Below, in pieces: positions 1 to 5,611 of a DNA stretch of 7,653 bases. The DNA is taken from positions 1 to 7,653 of the forward strand of contig SKOF01000182.1 in assembly GCA_007120155.1 (NCBI GenBank), written 5' to 3'. A program made the translations under genes and the position numbers. The notes under the pieces are model-generated. The model searched no databases, was not told where the DNA came from, and was given only the letters and a program-made list of their open reading frames with translations. Numbering within the stretch: the stretch's first letter is position 1; the number at the start of each line of letters is the position of its first letter. Origin of the DNA: Thioalkalivibrio sp. (GTDB lineage Bacteria > Pseudomonadota > Gammaproteobacteria > Ectothiorhodospirales > Ectothiorhodospiraceae).

Positions 1-306
1 GCCGTCCCAGCGGTTGGCGTAGATGCGCCAGTTCGAGCCGTCCGACTGCCGCCACACCGCGAGGGCGTTGCCGGCGCCGCCGAGGGCGATCTGCGGGCTA
101 TACGCATCGTTGTCCGGGTCGGCGTCGATGAGTTCGGCCGTGCCCCAGTCGCTGCCGTCCCAGCGGTTGGCGTAGATGCGATCGTTCGCGCCGTCCCACT
201 GCTGCCACACCGCGAGGGCGTTGCCGTCGCCGTCGAGGGCGATCTGCGGGTTATGCGCATTGTTGCCCGTGTCGGCGTCGATCAGTTCGAAGGGCTGCCA
301 AGCCGC
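1..306 (-). repeat. Tandem 153-bp coding repeat
   Basis: The segment starting at base 1 recurs at base 154, a period of exactly 153 bp (51 codons). About nine of ten bases match between the two units over roughly 137 bases compared by eye (13 differences counted). Several differences are silent, such as third-position C/T changes. Such similarity at DNA level suggests recent duplication or gene conversion between units, and copy number may vary between strains. The array continues past the left edge. Confidence 0.85.
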
Positions 307-372
307 CCCCGCAGGCCCGACGAAGGCCAGAATTATAAACATCATGAATGCGGCGGTAATCAGCGTGCGCAT
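1..372 (-). CDS. Secreted repeat protein, N-terminal part (runs off the window)
   Basis: Open from the ATG at 372 through the window edge, 124 codons with no stop. A signal peptide is plain: MRTLITAAFMMFIILAFVGPAGA followed by AW, a hydrophobic core and an A-G-A cleavage site near residue 23. After it comes a 51-residue repeat that reads PQIALDGDGNALAVWQQ, then a D-G turn, RIYANRWDGS, W-G, and an ELIDAD end. One full unit and most of a second are visible. The regular D-G and W-containing strands suggest a beta-propeller or similar all-beta exported protein; that is inference, and I cannot name a family or substrate. The start is supported by AGGGAAG on the coding strand five bases upstream. 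The upstream 390 bases hold no gene, so it has its own promoter there. The C-terminal part lies outside the window. Confidence 0.85.
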   Translation of the reverse strand, partial: MRTLITAAFMMFIILAFVGPAGAAWQPFELIDADTGNNAHNPQIALDGDGNALAVWQQWDGANDRIYANRWDGSDWGTAELIDADPDNDAYSPQIALGGAGNALAVWRQSDGSNWRIYANRWDG

Positions 373-761
373 GGTCTCTTCCCTTTCACATCGATAACTC
401 AAGATAGGCAACATGGTTGAACTCACGGCCGCACCCTCTCCGCGCTGCCCGGCATGCGCCCCGCGGGCGCAATACCTTTCCTGCCGTGGCTCCCAGCGCT
501 CCCACGAAATACCGGATTCCCGCCCCGGATCGGGGTCCTTGTTCTTGCGGGGGAATGACGGAAATGACGGTTCCGTTCGGCTCGTCGATGAGGGCGGTGT
601 GCTTCGACTTCGTGCCAACCGTCCGATGGCGACCGCCCGTACAATCGTTGCGGGGGGGGGCGAGTTTTTTGCTTCTTGACTGGCTTGATACCACAGGGTC
701 CGTGTGGGAACAAGCGGAAGAACCGCGTCAGAGAGCAAGCAAAAACGGGGCAAAGGTGAAA
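373..761. other. Gene-free stretch with a REP-like palindrome
   Basis: No convincing gene on either strand; the open frames here translate to arginine- and proline-rich sequence of no recognisable family. It must contain the promoter of the leftward repeat protein, but I see no clear -35/-10 pair. It holds a degenerate REP-like palindrome at 514-570, a run of nine G at 652-660 followed shortly by six T at 665-670, and a 12-bp direct repeat GGGCAAAGGTGA (748-759 and 762-773) at the edge of the next element. Confidence 0.6.
514..570. repeat. Degenerate REP-like palindrome (IPAQAGIQ type)
   Basis: GGATTCCCGC at 514-523 is answered by GCGGGGGAAT at 547-556, followed by GACGG. An inner arm pair CCCCG/CGGGG (523-527, 531-535) surrounds GAT. 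This is the layout of the very common proteobacterial intergenic palindrome whose spurious translation reads like VIPAQAGIQ; here one frame gives VISVIPPQEQ and later AGIRYF. The assignment rests on recalled family knowledge, and the copy has drifted. Confidence 0.55.
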
Positions 762-921
762 GGGCAAAGGTGACAGATCTATTTTTGCATCGCACCATGA
801 CCTGCGCCGAGGCGCTTGTCCTTTATTGACCGTGCCGGCCGTCCCTGCCGCCCAACCTCGATCCGACGCACCAGGTGCCACGGGCTTGTGCAGTGCAAAA
901 CTAGATCTGTCACCTTTCCCC
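762..921. mobile_element. 160-bp MITE/REPIN-like element with 28-bp inverted ends
   Basis: The 28 bases at 762-789 are the reverse complement of 894-921 at 26 of 28 positions; the shared core is AAAGGTGACAGATCTA and the inner end is TTTTGCA. Weaker pairing continues a few bases inward. The roughly 100 bases between the arms encode nothing. Ends of this kind (GACAGATCTATTTTT) resemble palindromes dispersed by RAYT-type Y1 transposases (TnpA-REP); that link is from memory of the family. No target duplication is obvious. The right arm ends 31 bases before the tautomerase start codon, so the element or its junction probably lies inside that gene's promoter region. Confidence 0.75.
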
Positions 922-952
922 TATGCCTCCGTTACACACCGCAGGAGCTTCG

Positions 953-1414
953 ATGCCGACATACACATGCGCCGCCGCCTCAGGACTGCTCGATCCGGAG
1001 CGCAGAGGAGCCATCGCCCGGGCGATCACCGCCGCTCACGCCGAGATCACCGGCGCTCCGGCGTACCTCGCTCAGGTGATCTTCGAGGGCGTGGCGGAAG
1101 GCGACCATTTCATCGGCGGTGTGCCGCTCGCTCACGATCATCTTTTCGTCTACGGGCGCATCCGGGCGGGGCGAAGCGCCGAGGTCCGGAAGGCGCTGAT
1201 GAAGCGGCTTGTGGCCGATGTGGCAAAAGCCGCGAACCTGCCTGCATTCGCCGTCTGGGTCTATCTGCTGGAGTTGCCGCCTGCCGCAATGGCCGAGTTC
1301 GGCCATATCCTCCCCGAACCGGGCGATGAAGCCGAATGGTCCCGGAATCTGCCCGCGCAGGATCGTGAGCGGATGCAGGCAATCTTGTCCGGCCCCGGTC
1401 CTGACGGTGATTGA
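953..1414 (+). CDS. Tautomerase-superfamily protein, cis-CaaD/Cg10062-like
   Basis: 153 residues, close to the family's usual length near 150. It starts MPTYTC, so removal of Met exposes the catalytic Pro1 of the tautomerase superfamily. Counting from Pro1, every residue known to matter in cis-3-chloroacrylic acid dehalogenase is present at the same number: Pro1, His28 (in AITAAH), Arg70 and Arg73 (in RIRAGRS), Tyr103 (in VWVY) and Glu114 (in AAMAEFG). The flanking blocks TG..YLAQVIFE, GGVPL and ILPEPGDEAEW also follow that family. Known members hydrolyse cis-3-chloroacrylate to malonate semialdehyde, or, like Cg10062, hydrate propiolate and dehalogenate poorly, so the true substrate here is open. 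It is cytosolic with no signal peptide. AGGAG at 943-947, five bases before the ATG, fixes the start over an in-frame ATG at 923. It stands alone, convergent with the rhodanese gene, with no obvious dehalogenation partner such as a malonate semialdehyde decarboxylase in the window. Confidence 0.9.
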   Translation: MPTYTCAAASGLLDPERRGAIARAITAAHAEITGAPAYLAQVIFEGVAEGDHFIGGVPLAHDHLFVYGRIRAGRSAEVRKALMKRLVADVAKAANLPAFAVWVYLLELPPAAMAEFGHILPEPGDEAEWSRNLPAQDRERMQAILSGPGPDGD

Positions 1415-1418
1415 ACGG

Positions 1419-1451
1419 GGGGAGAAACAGAGGACACCCATGATCCGGTTG
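1419..1451 (+). repeat. Dispersed repeat, copy A
   Basis: Contains ACAGAGGACACCCATGATCC and continues GGTTG, matching copy C (6925-6956) except for one extra A. The 18-base core GAGGACACCCATGATCCG (1430-1447) is also in copy B. It sits five bases after the tautomerase stop codon, between two convergent genes. The second block seen in copies B and C (CCCAATGACGCGA) is absent here. Confidence 0.8.
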
Positions 1452-1452
1452 T

Positions 1453-1478
1453 TGATCCCTTGATTCCTATCAGGGTCA
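1453..1478 (-). terminator. Hairpin at the rhodanese stop codon
   Basis: On the + strand TGA-t-CCC-t-TGAT, loop TCCT, then ATCA-GGG-TCA: ten pairs with two bulged T residues. On the minus strand it begins with the rhodanese stop codon itself. There is no T-run on either side, so it is an imperfect terminator candidate serving the convergent gene pair. Confidence 0.4.
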
Positions 1479-3077
1479 GTCGATCACCCGGAAACCGTGC
1501 GTCCCATCGCGTTCGAGCTGATCGACCAGGCCGAACTCCCAATCCAGGTAACCCTGCATCGCTTCGTGCGGGTTATCGGTGCCCTCGTAGGGTCGCCGAT
1601 AGCGGTCGACAGGCGGGGAGGCCATACGGGTCGGGCCGGTCTCGATCTCGAAACCGGCCGCAATCCAGCCGGCCGTTCCACCCTCCAATACCACGACCTC
1701 GCCGTTGACCAGGGACTGCAGCTCCGCGGCTGCAAAACACGCGAGTCTGCCGTCGGGACAGGTGAGCACATAGCGCCGGGCCGCGGGCAGGCGGGACATC
1801 GCCTCGGCAAGTTGCGAGCGCAGTGCAAACCAGGCGCCGGGTAAATGTCCACGCTGGTATTCGGCACTGGTGGCGAAATCGATCACCGTCACCTCTTCAG
1901 GCCGCTGCAGCGCGGGTTGCAATTCCTGCGCTGCAATCCGACGCACCTCCGGTAATGGCGGCAGCGGTGCCACAGCATCGCCGGTTTCACGCAAATCGGC
2001 AGGATCGATGCCATCCACCACGTAGACTTCCCAGCCCATCTGGGCCAGCCAGGAGGCGCTCATGTTGGCCCGTACGCCGTCGCTGTCGGCCAACACGATG
2101 CGGGCGCCGCGCACCGGCGCGAACATCTCGGTCTCCTGTACCAGCTGACCCCCGGGGGCCGATCGAAAGCCCGGCAGATGGCCGGACCGATACTCTTCCT
2201 GGGTACGCACGTCGAAACCGTAAGTCGTCCGACCCTGCTGCGCCAGCCAAGCGGACACCTCGTCGGGCATGGCCCGCCGAACCCCCGCACGATCCGCCAC
2301 GGAGCGGGCCGACCGTGCCGCGTGCTCGCGAGTCGCATCCGGCGTCTCGCCGAACCGGCGGTCACGGCCGTGTTCCAGGGCCTGGCCCGCCAGGGTCCAG
2401 CCGATGGTACCGTTGCGCAGTGCCGCCACCGGGTTGGGCAGTCCGGCATTGATCAGCGACTGGGTGCCGATGATGCTGCGCGTGCGTCCGGCACAGTTGA
2501 CGATGACCCGGGTTTCGGGGCGCGGGGCAAGGTCCGGCACCCGCAGAACCAGTTCGGCGCCGGGCACGCTTATCGCGGTCGGAATGCTCATGGTTCGGTA
2601 TTCATCGAAGCGTCGGGCATCGACGATCACCATGTCTGTGCCGGCATCGATCAGGGACTGTACCTCTTCGGCGGACAACGACGGGGTCTGGCGCCGGGAT
2701 GCGACCAGTTCGCCGAACGCCTTGCTGGGTACGTTGACGTCACGAAACAGTTCTCCGCCGGCATCGCGCCAGCCACTCACGCCACCGGCCAGTACCCCGA
2801 CATCGCTATAGCCAAGCTCGATGAGGCGCCGCGCGGCCAGCTCGGCCAGCCCTTCGCCGCCGTCCAGTGTGACGATCGGGACATCACGGCGCGGCAGTTT
2901 GGTATAGGCATCGAGCTCGATGCGGCCGAGCGGCAGGTTCGCGGCGAACAAGGGGTGGGCCTGCGCATGAGGGTCTTCTTCCCGGACGTCGAGCAGCGCG
3001 ATCTCCCGAGGCTCGAGCAGTGCGGCGCGGATCTCGGCGTATGACCAGTTCCCGGGCGTTTCGTTGGCGGTATGCAC
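1476..3077 (-). CDS. Four-domain rhodanese-like sulfurtransferase
   Basis: 533 residues made of four rhodanese domains, roughly 10-115, 130-240, 265-365 and 380-480, with a 50-residue tail ending in a W/Y-rich stretch. Rhodaneses move sulfane sulfur via a persulfide on an active-site cysteine. Domain 2 has a canonical loop, VNCAGRTRS with Cys195, and domain 4 has LTCPDGRLA with Cys440. Domain 1 (TLDGGEGLA) and domain 3 (LADSDGVRA) lack the cysteine and must be non-catalytic. Each domain keeps the DVR/DAR-type strand and a GG..GW-like end (GGVSGW, NGTIGW, GGTAGW). There is no signal peptide, so it is cytoplasmic. The start chosen is GTG at 3077 because GGAGGAG lies nine bases upstream; a longer frame to 3176 only reads through intergenic repeat. 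I recall similar tandem rhodaneses of about 530 residues in Pseudomonas and Burkholderia. The sulfur donor and acceptor are unknown. No other sulfur gene is visible in the window. Confidence 0.92.
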   Translation of the reverse strand: MHTANETPGNWSYAEIRAALLEPREIALLDVREEDPHAQAHPLFAANLPLGRIELDAYTKLPRRDVPIVTLDGGEGLAELAARRLIELGYSDVGVLAGGVSGWRDAGGELFRDVNVPSKAFGELVASRRQTPSLSAEEVQSLIDAGTDMVIVDARRFDEYRTMSIPTAISVPGAELVLRVPDLAPRPETRVIVNCAGRTRSIIGTQSLINAGLPNPVAALRNGTIGWTLAGQALEHGRDRRFGETPDATREHAARSARSVADRAGVRRAMPDEVSAWLAQQGRTTYGFDVRTQEEYRSGHLPGFRSAPGGQLVQETEMFAPVRGARIVLADSDGVRANMSASWLAQMGWEVYVVDGIDPADLRETGDAVAPLPPLPEVRRIAAQELQPALQRPEEVTVIDFATSAEYQRGHLPGAWFALRSQLAEAMSRLPAARRYVLTCPDGRLACFAAAELQSLVNGEVVVLEGGTAGWIAAGFEIETGPTRMASPPVDRYRRPYEGTDNPHEAMQGYLDWEFGLVDQLERDGTHGFRVID

Positions 3078-3086
3078 GGTGGTTGG

Positions 3087-3093
3087 CTCCTCC
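3087..3093 (-). promoter_or_regulatory. Ribosome binding site fixing the rhodanese GTG start
   Basis: On the minus strand GGAGGAG, nine bases before GTG at 3077. No site of similar quality precedes any upstream in-frame start. A weak palindrome TCGGACCGATCCGA lies just upstream at 3118-3131 and could be part of the control region. Confidence 0.7.
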
Positions 3094-3168
3094 GTATTGC
3101 CCGGAGTAGAGCATGCATCGGACCGATCCGACAAGCCGGCCCAGGACCTTAAGACACAGAAAGGCGCT

Positions 3169-3206
3169 GAGGACACCCATGATCCGATGATCGCCCAATG
3201 ACGCGA
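3169..3206 (+). repeat. Dispersed repeat, copy B
   Basis: Core GAGGACACCCATGATCCG at 3169-3186 is identical to copies A and C. A second block, CCCAATGACGCGA at 3194-3206, is shared with copy C (7011-7023). Within it GATCGC (3189-3194) pairs with GCGATC (3203-3208) around an eight-base loop. It lies about 90 bases upstream of the rhodanese start, so it may overlap that gene's promoter. Confidence 0.75.
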
Positions 3207-3839
3207 TCGCCGGGTACCTTCCGCCCATACTGTCGCGCCTCAGCGTGGATCCGGAGAAGTATCTGCGCCTTGCTCGCCGTGAAACAGAAGCCGGATGTAC
3301 TCAGAATCTGCGCCAAACGACGGAGATACCTGCAGGATGGAGCGTCTATTGCTACCATTGGGTTGAGTGTGGAGGATCCGGGGCGTCTCGGATGAATACG
3401 CCCTATCAGCCCTTCCTGACTTCTCTCCGCAAGGGGATCGGGTCATGAGAATGAGCAACAGATTTCTTCAAGGTCGTTCAATCATTGCTCTCTCCGCCTC
3501 GCTATCCGCGGTTTCGGTTGAACAAACCGGATTGCCTGCCGGAAAAGAGAACACCAGCACAATGGTGCGGAATGCAGGAGAGGTTGCCACATCGTCTCAA
3601 CTGGCGCGGCTGCCACATCACAATCGCCGCGGGAACGCCGGTTACCCGGTGCCCCGGGGAGATCAGTGGATGGGAAGAACAGCGCGCCACGGGGCCAGGT
3701 CACGCCTTGTTGCATTGAGGATGTCACCAGGCGATTCCCCCACTGTGCGAAAGACATTTCTCTATAGATCGTGCCGCGCCAGTCTGATGGACGGCTTAGT
3801 CCAACACAAAGTCAGGGCCATAGAACGAAGCAGCGTGTT
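3207..3839. other. Gene-poor stretch, nothing recognised
   Basis: No frame on either strand gives a recognisable protein. The best candidate is a + frame from ATG 3445 to 3852 (AAGGGG about eight bases upstream, a short hydrophobic stretch IIALSASLSAVSV near its start), but its later part is arginine-rich with no family resemblance and no coding-like third-base bias, so I do not call it. The base composition is less GC-rich than in the neighbouring genes, fitting decayed or acquired DNA. It should carry the promoter of the gene at 3840, which I cannot pinpoint. Confidence 0.5.
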
Positions 3840-4193
3840 ATGTCGTTTCTAGATCAGTGGCGTCGCGAAAAGGTCAAGAGACAGGCGATGAGAAAGGGGG
3901 CGGACAACCCGGGTACGGTCGTCGGAGTGGCGTGGTTTACTGAAGCGGAGTGGAAAAAGCTTACGGATATCGCCCCAGACCGCGCAGACTTGGATGACAC
4001 GTTCCAGGCTTGGGAAAAGAACGCAGAAGCAATGGTCAGAATGCTGCAGGATGAAGGGATAACTGCGGTTCCCGTGATGGTCAAGGTTGCGGATCTTCAG
4101 GTTTGGTGTGCAGCGCGGGGGCGGCAAGTTGACGGGTCGGCGCGAGCCGAATACGTAAGCGATCTCCTCCGGACTCAATTGTCGCAGCCCTGA
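3840..4193 (+). CDS. Conserved-type hypothetical protein, 117 residues
   Basis: 117 residues starting MSFLDQWRREKVKRQ: a basic amphipathic N-terminus, then a compact domain with VVGVAWFTEAEW near residue 27, a charged helical middle (DRADLDDTFQAWEKNAEAM), a strand-like ITAVPVMVKVADL, and an end with WCAARGRQVDGSARAEYVSDLL. I recall small proteobacterial proteins with this V-W-F/Y-x-x-E-x-W start and a WC-A....S/N-RAE-Y/F-V end, but none with a known function. There is no signal peptide or membrane segment. The ATG at 3840 is chosen because family resemblance begins there; the ribosome site is weak. It may be cotranscribed with the hydrolase pseudogene 160 bases downstream. Confidence 0.75.
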   Translation: MSFLDQWRREKVKRQAMRKGADNPGTVVGVAWFTEAEWKKLTDIAPDRADLDDTFQAWEKNAEAMVRMLQDEGITAVPVMVKVADLQVWCAARGRQVDGSARAEYVSDLLRTQLSQP

Positions 4194-4223
4194 CAGCCGA
4201 TGAAACCGACGTCGTAAAGAGAG

Positions 4224-4309
4224 CCGGCACTTCGCGGATCGGGCGGCGTGGCTTGCCGGTAGAGTTGGGCGGCCCACTCCTGCAGCTGAACGATCAATTG
4301 AAGTGCCGG
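4224..4309. repeat. 10-bp inverted repeat around 66 bases
   Basis: CCGGCACTTC at 4224-4233 is the exact reverse complement of GAAGTGCCGG at 4300-4309. It fills the gap between the 117-residue protein and the hydrolase pseudogene. It could be a small repeat element or simply a long-range stem; no transposase or target duplication is visible. Confidence 0.4.
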
Positions 4310-4354
4310 GAGACATTGGAGGCGACTACCCTGACGGCGACGAACCCATCGGCG

Positions 4355-4863
4355 ATGACGCGGGTGACGTCCCTTGACGGGACCGCGATTGCGTACTGGA
4401 CGAGCGGTCAAGATGCACCGCTGGTGGTCGTCCATGGGGTTGTTGCAGACCATACGCGCTGGAAGCGCGAATGGAAGCATTGCTGGCCGCGGGTGACCGT
4501 GAGCGCGTCGTTGAGGCACTGTTTCGTGAATTGTTGCAGATGTCCGAAGAGGATGTCGCGGTGTTCAAGGCGGCCGCATCCTCGCCAAGCCGGATTGCAG
4601 CCGCACACACGATCACGCGCAAGATTCGCGGCGAACCAGAAGCACGGCTCAATCCCGAGTTTGCAGCAGAAATTACTGTCCCCATGGTCCTGGTCACGGG
4701 CGAACACAGCGCGGATCCCGCCAGGGCGCACATTGAGACCGTAGAGGAAGCGCTGCCGGATGCGCGAATCGCGGTGCTCGAGGGCCAGGAGCACGTCGCT
4801 GACGTCCTTGCGCCCGAGACCTTCGCCGAAAAACCCATCTCGTGGTTGCGGGATCCGCGATGA
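4355..4863 (+). pseudogene. Alpha/beta hydrolase with the centre deleted
   Basis: The first part, from ATG 4355, reads MTRVTSLDGTAIAYW then PLVVVHGVVADHTRW: the start of an alpha/beta hydrolase with its HG oxyanion region. Near 4460 the sequence jumps, in another frame, to LEARMEALLAAGDRERVVEA, which belongs in the cap region well past the middle of such proteins. It then continues to the end with VPMVLVTGEHSADPA (the late strand and usual acid region) and LEGQEHVADVLAPETFA (the catalytic His). About 170 residues remain of a usual 260 or so, and the missing part includes the G-x-S-x-G nucleophile elbow. A deletion of roughly 270-300 bases that also shifted the frame explains this. It cannot make an active hydrolase. 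Intact relatives are small esterase-like enzymes of unclear substrate. Confidence 0.82.
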
Positions 4864-4891
4864 CAGGGCCCTTCGGAAGTCGGCTCGAATC

Positions 4892-4930
4892 AGGGGATGG
4901 AGGGATTAAACATTAATCCCTCCATCCCCT
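4892..4930. terminator. Perfect 18-bp hairpin between convergent genes
   Basis: GGGGATGGAGGGATTAA (4893-4909) and TTAATCCCTCCATCCCC (4913-4929) pair perfectly around the loop ACA, with one further A-T pair outside. It starts 29 bases after the hydrolase remnant's stop and ends 21 bases before the end of the cupin gene, so it can stop transcription from both sides. Neither flank has a proper T-run, so function through factor-dependent termination or RNA end protection is possible. Confidence 0.75.
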
Positions 4931-4951
4931 TCCCCCATTTGCACCGTCGCG

Positions 4952-5521
4952 TCAACGGTCGATCCCGCACCTTTCGTCCAGTCTCGCGCCCTCAGTCCCA
5001 TCCACCGGGAGCGTGAGCCCTCCGTCGGCCGGAGCGTTCAGGAACGTAACCACAACGACCGTCTCCTCGCTTTCGCTCGGATTGTAGGCCGTGTGCACGT
5101 TGTCCCCTCCCGGGTCGACGAACATGGTTCCGGCGGGATACGGGCGCTCGACGCAATCATCCGCGTAGATGTAGACCAACTCCCCCTGCTGAACGCCCGA
5201 CAATGCCAGCCCGGGATGCGTGTGCCAAGGGAAGATCTCGCCGGGCGGCACGGTGAACCGGAACACCGCGATGTAAGACGGGTCCTCGAATTCAATCACC
5301 TGCTCCGGTCGATTCCCGGGCTGGAGACGTACCGCGATACTGACATCGTCCGTGAGTGTCGTGCGCTCGCTGGACAAGGGCTCGATCTTGATTCCCGGAT
5401 TGCTGCCATCTCCGGCGAACAACAGTGTCGTCAATGCCAGCATACCCGCCCCGGCGACCGCGGCGAATACACGTCCGACGGGTCGCCTGTCGATTTGTTG
5501 CAACTGGATTTTCGGTTTCAT
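4952..5521 (-). CDS. Exported or membrane-anchored cupin
   Basis: 189 residues. A basic N-terminus (MKPKIQ..DRRPVGR) precedes a hydrophobic segment at about 18-36 (VFAAVAGAGMLALTTLLFAG), so the domain lies in the periplasm, anchored or cleaved. The cupin core has motif 1 with H100-T-H102 (PWHTHPG) and motif 2 with H143 and N147 (VDPGGDNVHTAYN). The usual motif 1 glutamate is replaced by Ala106, leaving a three-histidine metal site. Two cysteines, C123 (DDCVERPYPAG) and C185 near the C-terminus, could form a disulfide. The reaction is unknown; relatives are annotated only as cupin-domain proteins. The start is supported by GGGAGGG eight bases upstream (5530-5536); a longer in-frame start at 5602 reads through the upstream hairpin. 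It lies 90 bases after the methyltransferase on the same strand and may share its transcript. Confidence 0.88.
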   Translation of the reverse strand: MKPKIQLQQIDRRPVGRVFAAVAGAGMLALTTLLFAGDGSNPGIKIEPLSSERTTLTDDVSIAVRLQPGNRPEQVIEFEDPSYIAVFRFTVPPGEIFPWHTHPGLALSGVQQGELVYIYADDCVERPYPAGTMFVDPGGDNVHTAYNPSESEETVVVVTFLNAPADGGLTLPVDGTEGARLDERCGIDR

Positions 5522-5560
5522 CGTCCGGACCCTCCCGGTTCTCCATTCGTCATCGATGTG

Positions 5561-5600
5561 GGGCGCCAAGGGGGCGGCCATCGCCGCCCCCTTGGCGCCC
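5561..5600 (-). terminator. Perfect 17-bp GC hairpin between methyltransferase and cupin
   Basis: GGGCGCCAAGGGGGCGG (5561-5577) pairs perfectly with 5584-5600; one more C-G pair closes a four-base loop. It begins 12 bases after the methyltransferase stop and ends 39 bases before the cupin start. No T-run follows. It is either a terminator separating the two genes or, if they are cotranscribed, a stem that lowers downstream expression or protects the upstream mRNA's 3' end. Confidence 0.65.
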
Positions 5601-5611
5601 ATCCTCGGCCG

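Noticed and set aside
2178..3044. A 288-codon open frame on the + strand
   Set aside because: Fully antisense to the rhodanese gene, with no family resemblance.
3078..3176. Extension of the rhodanese gene to an upstream start in the repeat
   Set aside because: The extra 33 residues are outside any rhodanese domain, come from the intergenic repeat, and lack a ribosome site, whereas GTG 3077 has GGAGGAG.
3445..3852. A possible small secreted protein starting MRMSNRFLQG
   Set aside because: It has a fair ribosome site and a short hydrophobic start, but most of the sequence is arginine-rich without coding bias or family resemblance, and it overlaps the better supported gene at 3840.
4175..4519. 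A 114-codon minus-strand frame ending GFIGCQGCDN
   Set aside because: It overlaps the 117-residue gene and the hydrolase remnant in antisense, and I recognise no transposase or other family in it.
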